From assembly GCA_033812595.1 (NCBI GenBank), contig JAPXTJ010000012.1:1-37520 (forward strand): DNA of 37,520 nucleotides, written 5' to 3'. This stretch comes from JADLGF01 sp020849415 (GTDB lineage Bacteria > Chloroflexota > Chloroflexia > Thermomicrobiales > UBA6265). A program made the translations under genes and the position numbers. The notes under the pieces are model-generated. The model did not search any database and had not been told where the DNA came from. It saw only the letters and a list, made by a program, of their open reading frames with translations. The stretch's first letter is position 1, and each line of letters begins with the position of its first letter. Shown piece after piece: positions 1-7,646 of this stretch.

Positions 1-2
1 TG

Positions 3-242
3 CGGGCGCACGTGGCGCGGTTGCGAGCGCAGGAAGCGCTCGATCAGCTGCAGAGTCCGCTCGACGGCGAAGCGCTGATGGCGATGTTCGATCGCCCACC
101 CGGCCGCTGGATCGCCACGATCAAGCACCACCTGCGGGAGCTGGTGATCGAAGGCGACCTCGCTCCCGGCGACACCGAACGCGCGACGAAAATCGCCCGG
201 GAGCTCGTCGAAAACGGCACGATCGATTCCTCCGCGCGGTAG
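3..242 (+). CDS. CCA-adding-type tRNA nucleotidyltransferase, C-terminal end (partial)
   Basis: The reading frame is open from the left edge of the window, so only about the last 79 residues are seen. The segment containing MAMFDRPPGRWI, then LVIEGDLAPGD and TKIARELVENG, resembles the C-terminal tail of bacterial HD-domain poly(A) polymerase/CCA-adding enzymes, where a 'GxxLMxxFxxPPGxxI' turn is followed by two helices. These enzymes add or repair the 3' CCA end of tRNA in the cytoplasm. The nucleotidyltransferase and HD domains would lie outside the window, so this rests on the tail alone. Another HD-domain nucleotidyltransferase relative is possible. Confidence 0.6.
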   Translation, partial: RAHVARLRAQEALDQLQSPLDGEALMAMFDRPPGRWIATIKHHLRELVIEGDLAPGDTERATKIARELVENGTIDSSAR

Positions 243-328
243 AGCGTTGTCCTACCGCGGCCTTCGCACGCGCCGCCACACCTCTGGAACTAACCCTACA
301 ACGACGAAGCCCTATCGCTAGCTTGGTA

Positions 329-355
329 TTGACTCGTGAATTGAACGATGATAAT
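329..355 (+). promoter_or_regulatory. Sigma-70-like promoter for the DUF1772/TetR operon
   Basis: A -35 element TTGACT lies at 329-334 and a -10 element GATAAT at 350-355, 15 bp apart (16 if the -10 is read as ATAATT). The region is much more AT-rich than its surroundings. The first ATG of the open frame (348) lies inside the -10, which argues for a downstream start. TGAAC at 342-346 and GTTCA at 364-368 form an inverted pair around the -10 that could be an operator for the TetR protein encoded in the operon; this part is speculative. Confidence 0.55.
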
Positions 356-407
356 TTTACGATGTTCACTTCATAGGGAAGATGAGCGGACAGGAAAGGT
401 GACGAAT

Positions 408-941
408 GTGGCAATGGTTTCCTCACAGATCGAAGGGCGTTTTTCCGGGAGAGCGGGCGCGTGGCTGATCGCCCTCTGCACGATCTGGACCGGCGTGATG
501 GCCGGCTTCTTCTGGGCGTTCACCGTGGTGGTTATGCCCGGACTCGAAGAGGCGGAAACGACGCCGGCGGCGGCGATGGAAGCAATGCAGGGGATCAACG
601 CGGTCGTACAGAGCGCGCTGTTCGGGCTCTTCTTCTTCGGCGCTCCCCTGCTCTGCATTCTGGTGATCGCGCACGCCGCGATCGTGCGGGACAGCGTCTG
701 GCGCTGGATCGAGGCCGCAGCCGCCGCGATCTACATCCTGGGTGTTCCGGTTGTCACCTTCACGCAGAACATCCCCCTCAACGACGAACTCGATACCCTC
801 GATCCGGCGATTCCCGCGGACGCGGCGCGGATGGGGCAATGGATCAGCGATTGGTCGACCTGGAACGATGTCCGCACCATCACTGGCCTGATCGCCACGG
901 CACTCTTTACGATTGCCCTGGTGCAGCGGGCAAAACGCTAG
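408..941 (+). CDS. DUF1772-like integral membrane protein
   Basis: A small membrane protein of about 177 residues with four hydrophobic segments: near the N-terminus (LIALCTIWTGVMAGFFWAF), mid-protein (SALFGLFFFGAPLLCILVI), then AAAAAIYILGVPVV, and the C-terminal end (TGLIATALFTIAL). The loop with NIPLND and the WSTWNDVRT segment before the last helix match the anthrone-oxygenase/DUF1772 family, whose biochemical role in bacteria is unclear. The open frame begins at 348, but that ATG sits inside the predicted -10 box. The GTG at 408 (or ATG at 414) follows AGGAAAGG at 392-399, so I start there. It ends 12 bp before a TetR gene, and the two are probably co-transcribed. Confidence 0.7.
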   Translation: MAMVSSQIEGRFSGRAGAWLIALCTIWTGVMAGFFWAFTVVVMPGLEEAETTPAAAMEAMQGINAVVQSALFGLFFFGAPLLCILVIAHAAIVRDSVWRWIEAAAAAIYILGVPVVTFTQNIPLNDELDTLDPAIPADAARMGQWISDWSTWNDVRTITGLIATALFTIALVQRAKR

Positions 942-953
942 AGGACGGCCAGC

Positions 954-1595
954 TTGGCAAGACCCCGGAACGAAGACCGCATCGATATTCCCGGCCGGGC
1001 CGTGCAGGAGGCGACCCGCCTCTTCGCCGAACACGGCGTCGAGGCGGTCAGCCTGAAGGAGATCGCCGACGCCGTTGGCTGCCGCGCGCCGGCCCTGTAC
1101 CGCTACTTCCCGGACAAGGACGCCCTGCTGCTGGCGGTCCACGACGAAGGCTTCCGGCGACTCTACACGGCCAAGCTGGAGACCGATAGCACGGATGATC
1201 CGACCCCGTTCGAGCGGCTCCGGCTCGGCGGACTCGCTTACGTCCGCTTTGCGCTCGAAAACCCGGCCCTCTACGAATTGATGTTCATCGAACGCGGACC
1301 CTTCCGCCGGCTCGAAGCGATCCGGGCCGAAGGGAGCGAGCCGCCGGTCGATTACGCCATGCGCTCGCTCGAATTCCTGCGGGAGTCGATCATCGGCTGC
1401 CAGCAGGAGGGCTACTTGCCCGGACTCGATCCCGACATCGCCGCCTTCACCTTCTGGTCGGCGGTGCACGGCGCGATCAGCCTGGCGTTGCGACGGCGCG
1501 CGCCCTTCACCGATGTCGATCCGGGCGTAATCGCCACCCAGGCGGTCGAAACGATGATGGCCCTGACCCGCACGACGGCATCAGAAAGGGGATGA
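954..1595 (+). CDS. TetR/AcrR-family transcriptional regulator
   Basis: A 213-residue one-component regulator. The N-terminal helix-turn-helix is clear (residues about 15-60): ATRLFAEHGVEAVSLKEIAD, then VGCRAPALYRYFPDKDALL, the usual TetR recognition-helix pattern. The rest is a helical ligand-binding and dimerisation domain that I cannot assign to a ligand. The start codon is TTG at 954, preceded by GAGGA. The gene follows the DUF1772 membrane protein with a 12-bp gap, so it probably controls its own operon and responds to a small molecule handled by the membrane protein. The stop codon lies at the base of a 15-bp hairpin. Confidence 0.9.
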   Translation: MARPRNEDRIDIPGRAVQEATRLFAEHGVEAVSLKEIADAVGCRAPALYRYFPDKDALLLAVHDEGFRRLYTAKLETDSTDDPTPFERLRLGGLAYVRFALENPALYELMFIERGPFRRLEAIRAEGSEPPVDYAMRSLEFLRESIIGCQQEGYLPGLDPDIAAFTFWSAVHGAISLALRRRAPFTDVDPGVIATQAVETMMALTRTTASERG

Positions 1596-1628
1596 ACCCG
1601 GAACGCCGCGATCGCGTTCCGGGTTCAT
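1592..1628. terminator. 15-bp stem hairpin between convergent genes
   Basis: ATGAACCCGGAACGC (1592-1606) pairs perfectly with GCGTTCCGGGTTCAT (1614-1628) around a 7-nt loop. It covers the stop codon of the TetR gene and lies 18 bp from the stop of the convergent hydrolase gene. It has no clear T tract, so it may be a bidirectional transcription barrier. The arm sequence resembles the GGAACCCGGAAC repeats found at 10.55 kb. Confidence 0.6.
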
Positions 1629-1645
1629 TCCGTCACCGCACCACG

Positions 1646-2779
1646 TTACCCACGTAGCAGGGCGAAGAAGTCGCGGAGGTCCTGGGTCAGCAGGTCCGGT
1701 TCCTCAATGGCGGCGAAGTGGCCGCCGGTGTCGTGATCGCGCCACTGGACGATGTTGTTTAGGTCCTCGCTGTAGCGGCGGATGGAGACATCGTCCGCGA
1801 AGGCGGCGACCCCGACCGGCGTTTCGGATCGCATCGGCCATTCCCCGGCGTGCATATCCTCGTAGTAGTAGCGGATCGACGAGGCGATCGTGTTCGTGAA
1901 CCAGTAGATCGAGGCGTTGGTGAGGATCAGGTCGGCATCGATCTCACCCCGTGAGAACATATCGCTGATCCAGGCGAGCAGCCCCACCGGCGAATCGGCC
2001 AGCGCGTAGGCGAGCGTCTGCGGGCGGGTCGATTGCATCTTGAAGTAGCCCGATCCCGCGTTTTCCCACCACTGCAGCCGATCGTAGCGCGCCCGCTCGA
2101 CCTCACTCAGAGCGGCGAGTTCTTCCTCCGGCAGTTCGCCGAAGGGAATGAAGCCGAAGGTGGCGGCGTTGAGGTGCACGCCGATGACGTGCTCACCATC
2201 GACCCGGCCGAGTTCCGGCCCAACGAAGGCGCCGAAATCGCCGCCCTGCGCGCCGTAGCGAACGTAGCCGAGCCGAGCCATGAGTTGGGCGCAGGTTTCG
2301 GCGACGCGCTTGCTGGTCCAGCCGAGCGATTCGGTCGGACCGGAGAAGCCGTAGCCGGGCGATGACGGGATGACGAGGTGGAAGGCATCGGCCGCCGTAC
2401 CCCCGTGCGCTTCCGGATCGGTGAGCGGATCGATCATGCCGAGGAATTCGATCACCGAGCCCGGCCAGCCGTGCAGGAGCAACAGCGGCGTGGCAGATTC
2501 GACCTTCGAGCGAATGTGGAAGAAGTGGAGCGGGTGACCGTTGATTTCGGTGACGAATTGCGGGTAGCGGTTGAGCTTCGCTTCCCAGGCGCGCCAGTCG
2601 TAGCCGTCACGCCAGCGGTTCGCCAGCGCATGCACGAAATCGTCGGAAATGCCGTACGTATCGCCTGAGCCGGCCAGGGTGTGCGGAGCGCGGGTCCGCT
2701 CGAGACGTCGCTGCAAATCCTCGAGATCCGCATCGGCGATCCGGATCGTGAACGGGGTGATGGCTGACTGCGTCGTCAT
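1646..2779 (-). CDS. Epoxide hydrolase-type alpha/beta hydrolase (EHN domain)
   Basis: A 377-residue alpha/beta hydrolase with the N-terminal epoxide-hydrolase extension (ITPFTIRIADADLEDLQRRL). The HGWPGS oxyanion motif is followed by SSPGYGFSGP and the nucleophile elbow GGDFGA, with Asp as nucleophile. A C-terminal GGHFAAIEEPDLL supplies the catalytic His. Family members open epoxides to diols or hydrolyse related substrates; the substrate here is unknown. The longest frame begins at 2827, but GGAGGAG followed by 10 bp and ATG at 2779 is a far better start. The gene is transcribed divergently from a WYL regulator across a 101-bp gap, which is its likely controller. Confidence 0.85.
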   Translation of the reverse strand: MTTQSAITPFTIRIADADLEDLQRRLERTRAPHTLAGSGDTYGISDDFVHALANRWRDGYDWRAWEAKLNRYPQFVTEINGHPLHFFHIRSKVESATPLLLLHGWPGSVIEFLGMIDPLTDPEAHGGTAADAFHLVIPSSPGYGFSGPTESLGWTSKRVAETCAQLMARLGYVRYGAQGGDFGAFVGPELGRVDGEHVIGVHLNAATFGFIPFGELPEEELAALSEVERARYDRLQWWENAGSGYFKMQSTRPQTLAYALADSPVGLLAWISDMFSRGEIDADLILTNASIYWFTNTIASSIRYYYEDMHAGEWPMRSETPVGVAAFADDVSIRRYSEDLNNIVQWRDHDTGGHFAAIEEPDLLTQDLRDFFALLRG

Positions 2780-2868
2780 GGTCTCGTACTCCTCCGATAA
2801 CCGCGACCGGTTTGTCGCTTGAACCATTCTGGCTATCTATCCGGCAGATTTGCTTCCTATTTTCAGGG

Positions 2869-2880
2869 TACGATTTCGGC
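2869..2880 (+). promoter_or_regulatory. Possible -10 box immediately before the WYL gene (leaderless?)
   Basis: TACGAT at 2869-2874 ends 6 bp before the ATG at 2881, and I see no Shine-Dalgarno sequence. If this is the -10 box, transcription would begin at or next to the start codon and the mRNA would be leaderless. No good -35 is visible at 17 bp, so support is weak. Confidence 0.3.
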
Positions 2881-3846
2881 ATGATCAAAACGTCCGAACG
2901 CCTGCTCAAACTCCTCACCCTCCTTCAATCGGGACGCAGCTTCAGCGCCGCCGAACTGGCCGAGCGCTTCGAATTGAGCGAACGCTCGATCCGGAACGAC
3001 ATCGAGCGGCTGCGCGAACTCGGCTACCCGGTCATCGCCACCCGCGGCCGGATCGGTGGTTACCGGCTCGGGGCCGGCGCCAATCTGCCGCCGCTGCAAC
3101 TCGAGGATGATGAGGCGATCGCCATCGCCGTCGGGCTGCAATCGGCGACCGGGTCCGGCATCGCCGGCATCGATGACGCCGCGCTCCGGGCGCTGACGAA
3201 GCTGCAATCGGTACTGCCGGCGCGGCTCCGTCGTCGGCTCGAGGCGATGCAGGGCTTTGCGCTCCGCGTTCCTGGCGAGGACGCGCAGACGTCCGTCGAA
3301 AGCGAGCGGCTGGCGATCCTCGCGAACGCCTGCCGGGATCGCGAGGTGATCCGGGTCCGCTACCAACGGCATGACGGTGAGGCAAGCCGCCGCTATCTCG
3401 AACCCTACCGGCTCGTCAGTTGGGGACAGCGCTGGTACCTGCTCGCGTGGGACGAAAGCCGGGAGGATTGGCGCACCTTCCGCGTTGATCGCTTCGAGGG
3501 GGTGGAGGGAGTCGGGCGGCGCTACCCCGAGCGCCCGCTACCGGAGGAGGACATCACCGCTTACATCAGCCGGAACGTCGCGCGGGCCGGCTGGTCGCAA
3601 CGGGCGATCATCGAAATCGATGCGCCGGCGGACGCCGTCGCCGCGGTGATCGGTCCCACGTACGGCACCGTCGAGTCACTCGGCGCCAACCGGTGCCGAC
3701 TCGAAGCCGGCACCGACGATCTCCGGGCGACGGTGGTCTACATCGGACTCCTCGGGTACGACTTCGAGATCATCCAGCCGCCCGAATTGATCGACGAGCT
3801 GCGAACCGTTCAGTCTCGCTATCTACGAGCCCTCGAGCGAAGCTGA
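2881..3846 (+). CDS. HTH-WYL domain transcriptional regulator
   Basis: A 321-residue regulator of the DeoR-like/WYL type. The N-terminus carries an HTH_11 winged helix (residues about 5-60: LLKLLTLLQSGRSFSAAELA, then FELSERSIRNDIERLRELGY). The C-terminal half is a WYL domain (RYLEPYRLVSWGQRWYLLAW with TFRVDRFEGVE) and a WCX-like tail. WYL domains bind nucleotides or small ligands in many bacterial regulators. The frame is open from 2812, but the HTH begins at the ATG at 2881. It is divergent from the epoxide-hydrolase gene and is the obvious candidate to control it. It could also be a distant regulator. Confidence 0.88.
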   Translation: MIKTSERLLKLLTLLQSGRSFSAAELAERFELSERSIRNDIERLRELGYPVIATRGRIGGYRLGAGANLPPLQLEDDEAIAIAVGLQSATGSGIAGIDDAALRALTKLQSVLPARLRRRLEAMQGFALRVPGEDAQTSVESERLAILANACRDREVIRVRYQRHDGEASRRYLEPYRLVSWGQRWYLLAWDESREDWRTFRVDRFEGVEGVGRRYPERPLPEEDITAYISRNVARAGWSQRAIIEIDAPADAVAAVIGPTYGTVESLGANRCRLEAGTDDLRATVVYIGLLGYDFEIIQPPELIDELRTVQSRYLRALERS

Positions 3847-3878
3847 CACCGTCAAGCGCCTTCGCTGTCTCGCCCCCG

Positions 3879-3919
3879 TTGTTGTTGGGGCATGTTCACA
3901 CTATACCCACCTGGGGTAT
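3879..3919 (+). promoter_or_regulatory. Promoter with overlapping CsoR-like copper operator
   Basis: The inverted repeat ATACCC-ACCTG-GGGTAT spans 3903-3919. It closely resembles the G/C-tract palindromes bound by CsoR-family copper repressors. It overlaps a plausible -10 TATACC (3902-3907), which sits 17 bp after TTGTTG (3879-3884). Repressor binding would block RNA polymerase. The downstream genes encode a His-rich secreted protein and a DUF305 protein, fitting copper control. No csoR gene is in the window, so the regulator would act from elsewhere. Confidence 0.65.
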
Positions 3920-3957
3920 CATCCGTCCGAACGATGCCGGAAGGAGCGGAAGCGGGC

Positions 3958-4335
3958 GTGGTTCGGAAACACCTCAAATTGATTGCCCTGCTGCTGGCCC
4001 TCACGTTGGTTGGGCATGACGGCGCGATGGCCGGCGATGCCCACGGTTCGCCGGCAGCCCGGGCTGATTCAACCGGCCAGCATCACCACGATGCGCATTC
4101 CGGGCACCTCCACGATACCGCTCCGGCGGACCGGACCGACCCCGAATCGGAATGCGGCCCGGTGATGAACGTGAGTCCGCACCGGCCGGACTCTTCGCAC
4201 CCGATCCTGCCAACAACGCTTCTGGCGACACCGCCGGACCAGGTGAACGCGTTGATTCTCCCCGCTGTGCGCGCGATCGAGCCGGATCATCCTCCCGATA
4301 TTCGGCGTGCGCTCCTGCAGGTGTTTCTGAATTGA
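3958..4335 (+). CDS. Small His-rich secreted protein, probable metal binding
   Basis: A protein of about 125 residues that I cannot place in a named family. It begins with a signal peptide (VVRKHLKLIALLLALTLVG, cleavage plausible after GAMA). A His/Asp-rich stretch follows (QHHHDAHSGHLHD), then one Cys (ESECGPV) and a Pro-rich tail ending RRALLQVFLN. Tails of this kind occur on small extracytoplasmic proteins of copper loci, which is a resemblance rather than a match. The GTG at 3958 follows GGAAGGAG with 11 bp spacing. An earlier ATG at 3892 would overlap the operator and is rejected. The gene lies 61 bp upstream of a DUF305 gene and behind a CsoR-like operator, so periplasmic or cell-wall copper binding is inferred. 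Confidence 0.65.
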   Translation: MVRKHLKLIALLLALTLVGHDGAMAGDAHGSPAARADSTGQHHHDAHSGHLHDTAPADRTDPESECGPVMNVSPHRPDSSHPILPTTLLATPPDQVNALILPAVRAIEPDHPPDIRRALLQVFLN

Positions 4336-4396
4336 TCGGTACTCCATCGGGATACTGATCGGATTCGGCCAACGCCCCACAGGAGAATCAATCGCA

Positions 4397-5116
4397 ATGA
4401 CATCGAAGGCCCGGTGGATGCTCTCCGCATCCCTGGCGATCGCCGTGATCGCTTCGTTTGCTCTTCTTCGCGCCGGAACCGCCCAATCCCCGACCGCTTC
4501 GAGCGGCGGGTGCGGGAGCCTGGCGACTCCGGCCGCCGCGATGGCGCCTGGGCAGCGCGGTTCGGATCACGGATCCTCCGGACACACCGCGGGAGAACAA
4601 TCCATGCACCACGTTCCCTACGATCTCTTCTACATCGACATGATGATTCCGCACCACGAGAGCGTGATCGCGCTCGCGGAGGTCGCCCGCCACGAACTCA
4701 CCCACCCGGCCCTGATTGCGATGGCCGAGAGCATTGTCGCCACCCAAGGTGATGAAATCGAGCAGCTCCAGCAGTGGCGGGACACCTGGTACCCAAAGGC
4801 CGAGCCCGTGTCGATGGAGGCCATGATGCAGATGCCGGGACTTGGAACGGCGATGCACGGCATGCAGGAGCAGATGAGCTCCGACTGGCAGGTGCAGGCA
4901 TTCTGCGCGGCTGAAAACCGTGATCTCGCCTTTGTCGACCAGGTGATTACTCACCATGAAATGGCGGTGGTGGTTTCGGAAGCCGCACCGGAGATGGCTG
5001 AGCATCCGGAACTGAAGGAACTGGCCGGCGCCGTTATCGAGGCCCAGCGAGCCGAGATTGAATTGCTGAAGCAGATTCGGGCCGAATTGACCGGCGAGGC
5101 AACGCCAATAGCGTAA
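4397..5116 (+). CDS. DUF305 domain-containing exported protein
   Basis: A 239-residue exported protein with an N-terminal signal or anchor segment (LSASLAIAVIASFALLRAG) and a low-complexity linker. Two ferritin-like DUF305 half-repeats follow: DLFYIDMMIPHHESVIALAE (about residues 76-95) and DLAFVDQVITHHEMAVVVSE (about 176-195), each followed by an acidic helix. The paired HH motifs are the family hallmark and probably bind metal. DUF305 genes often sit in copper-resistance loci, but the biochemical role is not settled. The start is ATG 4397 after AGGAG. It is downstream of the His-rich secreted protein under the same copper-type operator, so the two are likely one operon. Confidence 0.85.
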   Translation: MTSKARWMLSASLAIAVIASFALLRAGTAQSPTASSGGCGSLATPAAAMAPGQRGSDHGSSGHTAGEQSMHHVPYDLFYIDMMIPHHESVIALAEVARHELTHPALIAMAESIVATQGDEIEQLQQWRDTWYPKAEPVSMEAMMQMPGLGTAMHGMQEQMSSDWQVQAFCAAENRDLAFVDQVITHHEMAVVVSEAAPEMAEHPELKELAGAVIEAQRAEIELLKQIRAELTGEATPIA

Positions 5117-5145
5117 AGAAGGAGGCGGAGCAACCCTTGCTCCAA

Positions 5146-5173
5146 CCCCTCTCCCGCTGCGGCGGGAGAGGGG
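5146..5173. terminator. 12-bp hairpin of the CTCCCG/CGGGAG repeat family
   Basis: CCCCTCTCCCGC (5146-5157) and GCGGGAGAGGGG (5162-5173) pair perfectly around a TGCG loop. It lies 29 bp after the DUF305 stop codon and could terminate or stabilise that transcript. The same hairpin family recurs at 18.2, 24.7 and 29.4 kb, so it is also a dispersed repeat. Confidence 0.6.
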
Positions 5174-5179
5174 CCTTGT

Positions 5180-5208
5180 ATTGTGCGGGTGGAAGGGTGG
5201 TGCACAAT
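5180..5208 (+). promoter_or_regulatory. Candidate promoter and inverted repeat upstream of kynU
   Basis: ATTGTGC (5180-5186) and GCACAAT (5202-5208) form an inverted repeat with 15 bp between arms. The same bases can be read as -35 TTGTGC (5181-5186) and -10 CACAAT (5203-5208) with a 16-bp spacer. A transcript would start about 30 bp before the kynureninase ATG. Whether this is an operator, a promoter or both cannot be decided here. Confidence 0.35.
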
Positions 5209-5243
5209 CTGCACATCAGGATGCAGGGATGGAAGGGGATGGG

Positions 5244-6533
5244 ATGACGGTCGAATCAATGAGCCTGGAACGGGCGCGGGAACTCGATGCGGCGGATCCG
5301 TTGGCCGGGTTTCGGGAGCGATTCTACCAGCCGGGGGATGCGCTCTACTTTGACGGCAATTCGCTCGGGCTGCTTTCGAAGGAGGCCGAGGCGGCGACGC
5401 TGAACGCGCTCGCGCAGTGGAAAGAACTCGGGATCGACGGCTGGATGCAGGCCGATCCCGCCTGGTTCACCCTCGGCGAGGAACTCGGCGCGCGCTCGGC
5501 GGCGTTGGTCGGGGCGGCGCCGGACGAGGTGGTCGTCACCGGCGGCACGACGATCAATCTGCACACACTCGTTTCGACCTTCTACCAACCCGAAGGCGAC
5601 CGGCGGAAGATCATCGCCACCGATCTCGACTTTCCCTCCGATGTCTACGCGCTCCAATCGCAGATCCTGCTGCGCGGCGGTGATCCGGAACTCGATCTGA
5701 TCCGGGTCGAGAGCCGCGACGGTCGCACGATCGACGAAACCGACCTGATCGCCGCCATGAGCGATGAAGTGGCGCTGGCGGTGCTGCCATCGGTGCTCTA
5801 CCGCTCCGGACAACTCCTCGATATCGCCCGGCTCACCGCCGCCGCGCACGACCGGGGTATCGTGATCGGTTTCGATTGCGCCCACTCGGCCGGTATCGTG
5901 CCGCACACCTTCGATGCCAATGGGGTCGATTTCGCCTTCTGGTGCAACTACAAGTACCTGAACGCCGGACCGGGCAGCGTCGGCAGTCTCTACGTCAATC
6001 GCCGCCACTTCGGCGCCCGGCCCGGCCTCGCCGGCTGGTGGGGCTACCGCAAGGAACGCCAGTTCGACATGGTCCACGACTGGGAAGGGGCCGAGGCGGC
6101 GGGCGCGTGGCAGATCAGCACGGTGTCGCTCCTCAGCGCCGCGCCGCTGCTGGGATCGCTGGCATTGTTCGAGGAAGCGGGCATCGACGCGATCCGGGCC
6201 AAATCCCTGGCGATGACCGATTACCTGATCGAGTTGATCGAGGCGAATGGCCTGCTCGGCGCACCCTACCACTACCGGATCGGCACCCCGCGCGAGCACG
6301 CGCGGCGCGGCGGACACGTCGCTGTCGAGCACGACGCCGGCCCGCGCATCGCGAAAGCGCTGAAGCAAGCCGGGGTGATCCCCGATTTCCGCCAACCCGA
6401 TGTCATCCGGCTCGCGCCGATCCCGCTCTACACCAGCTTCAGCGATTGCTGGCGGGTGGCTCAGTCGCTAAAACTGGTCATTGAGAGCGGGGCCTACCTG
6501 GCGGTGTCAGACGGCCGCGACCTCGTCGCCTGA
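5244..6533 (+). CDS. kynU: Kynureninase
   Basis: A PLP-dependent fold-type I enzyme of 429 residues, the usual length for kynureninase. It cleaves kynurenine or 3-hydroxykynurenine to anthranilate or 3-hydroxyanthranilate plus alanine in tryptophan degradation. Family landmarks are YFDGNSLGLLSKEA near the N-terminus, the WMQADPAWF segment, the PLP-binding FDCAHSAGIVPH with Asp at about residue 211, and NYKYLNAGPGS with the Schiff-base Lys at about 237. The C-terminus has the expected RIGTPREHARRGGHVAVEH stretch. ATG 5244 follows GGAAGGGG; ATG 5229 is an alternative. No other kyn gene is present, so the enzyme probably works with tryptophan 2,3-dioxygenase and formamidase encoded elsewhere. 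Confidence 0.93.
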   Translation: MTVESMSLERARELDAADPLAGFRERFYQPGDALYFDGNSLGLLSKEAEAATLNALAQWKELGIDGWMQADPAWFTLGEELGARSAALVGAAPDEVVVTGGTTINLHTLVSTFYQPEGDRRKIIATDLDFPSDVYALQSQILLRGGDPELDLIRVESRDGRTIDETDLIAAMSDEVALAVLPSVLYRSGQLLDIARLTAAAHDRGIVIGFDCAHSAGIVPHTFDANGVDFAFWCNYKYLNAGPGSVGSLYVNRRHFGARPGLAGWWGYRKERQFDMVHDWEGAEAAGAWQISTVSLLSAAPLLGSLALFEEAGIDAIRAKSLAMTDYLIELIEANGLLGAPYHYRIGTPREHARRGGHVAVEHDAGPRIAKALKQAGVIPDFRQPDVIRLAPIPLYTSFSDCWRVAQSLKLVIESGAYLAVSDGRDLVA

Positions 6534-6543
6534 CTCCCGACTC

Positions 6544-7506
6544 CTAACGGAGCCAGATCGGCTGCGACCAGGCACGGCCGCCGGCGTCGATCACGGCGGT
6601 GAGGCGGATGTAGTTGTGCTGCGCCCAGGGGAAGAGCGAGCCGTCCGGCTTGCGCACCGGGAACTCGGCGGTCGTTTGGCCCGGCTGGTATTTGCGGGCG
6701 AAGCGCGCGCCCGGTCCGCTGACGATGTACTGATCGATCGGCGAGGTGGTCACGCGCAGCACCTCGCCATCGAACGAGAGGTCCTCGATTTCGGGGCCGG
6801 TCGACGAGTAGTAGTTGCCCGCCTTGAGCGCGGCCAGGATCGACGCTTCGTCAAGGGATTCCGCCTTGACGTGCACCCAGCCGCCGGCGACATCGGCCAG
6901 ATCGCCGCGCGGATCGTTGAAATGCGCGTCATCGGCGGCGTACGCGCCGAGCCGGATATCGCGCGCGTACATCTGATCGGCGAAGTGCCAGCTCTCGGGG
7001 CGATCGACATCGAGCGAACCGTGGTTGTAGACCTCGATCGCGTGCGCAAAGGGCACGAACGGCAGCGTTTCCTCGATCGTCAGCGCGTACCAGGCCGGGT
7101 GCGCGATGCCGATAAAGGCGCCGAGCTCGAACGCGCGGCGGGTGATTTCGAGTCCGGTTTCCCCCTCGCTGGGTGGTTCGAAATCGAGCGGCAGGCCGAC
7201 CGCCACGATGTGCCAGTTGTCACCGGTCAGCAGCGCCGGCGCGTGCAATTCCGCGCCGTGGATCGTCAGGAAATCGGGCGCATTGAAGGCGGAGGTATCG
7301 GTGACGGTGATGAAGTGATCGGAATCCTTGCCGAAATAGCGGGCCGGCAAGAAGTGATCGGTGAGCGACATGAAATCGTAGCCGCGCTCCCGATAGGCAT
7401 TCACCACCGCTTCGGGCTCCCATTTGCCGTCCGAGCGGGTCGAGTGTGTGTGAAGGTTGCCCTTGAAGAAGGTCCCGCTCTGCTGAAAGACGGTGTCGAA
7501 GCCCAT
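6544..7506 (-). CDS. PHP-domain metal-dependent hydrolase
   Basis: A 320-residue member of the PHP (polymerase and histidinol phosphatase) phosphoesterase superfamily. The N-terminal motif GNLHTHSTRSDG supplies the first metal-ligand His residues. Further motifs are MSLTDHFLPAR, the TIHGAELHAP segment, GIAHPAWY and YAADDAHF, matching the expected order of His/Asp/Glu ligands. The C-terminal 80 residues form a beta-rich extension. Relatives hydrolyse phosphate esters, but the substrate is unknown. ATG 7506 follows GGGAG with about 10 bp spacing; the frame itself is open to 7572. It converges on kynU with an 11-bp gap. Confidence 0.8.
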   Translation of the reverse strand: MGFDTVFQQSGTFFKGNLHTHSTRSDGKWEPEAVVNAYRERGYDFMSLTDHFLPARYFGKDSDHFITVTDTSAFNAPDFLTIHGAELHAPALLTGDNWHIVAVGLPLDFEPPSEGETGLEITRRAFELGAFIGIAHPAWYALTIEETLPFVPFAHAIEVYNHGSLDVDRPESWHFADQMYARDIRLGAYAADDAHFNDPRGDLADVAGGWVHVKAESLDEASILAALKAGNYYSSTGPEIEDLSFDGEVLRVTTSPIDQYIVSGPGARFARKYQPGQTTAEFPVRKPDGSLFPWAQHNYIRLTAVIDAGGRAWSQPIWLR

Positions 7507-7598
7507 TCGTCGCTCACTCCCGAAAATCGATTGGATCAAGCCGGCCATGCGGCCTCGCTGATGGTACGCCAATCGAAGCGATCACGGTCTCAACGTTC

Positions 7599-7607
7599 TG
7601 GTATAGT
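7599..7607 (+). promoter_or_regulatory. Extended -10 promoter upstream of grpB-like gene
   Basis: TGGTATAGT at 7599-7607 is an extended -10 element (TGn followed by TATAGT). No clear -35 lies 17 bp upstream, as is common for extended -10 promoters. It is about 40 bp ahead of the GrpB-family start codon. Confidence 0.5.
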
Positions 7608-7646
7608 GGCGGACTTCATTCATTCCGATCGCTGAGGGAGTCAACG

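Noticed and set aside
5256..6395. 379-codon open frame antisense to kynureninase
   Set aside because: Composition typical of a GC-rich shadow frame; the plus strand is an intact kynureninase.
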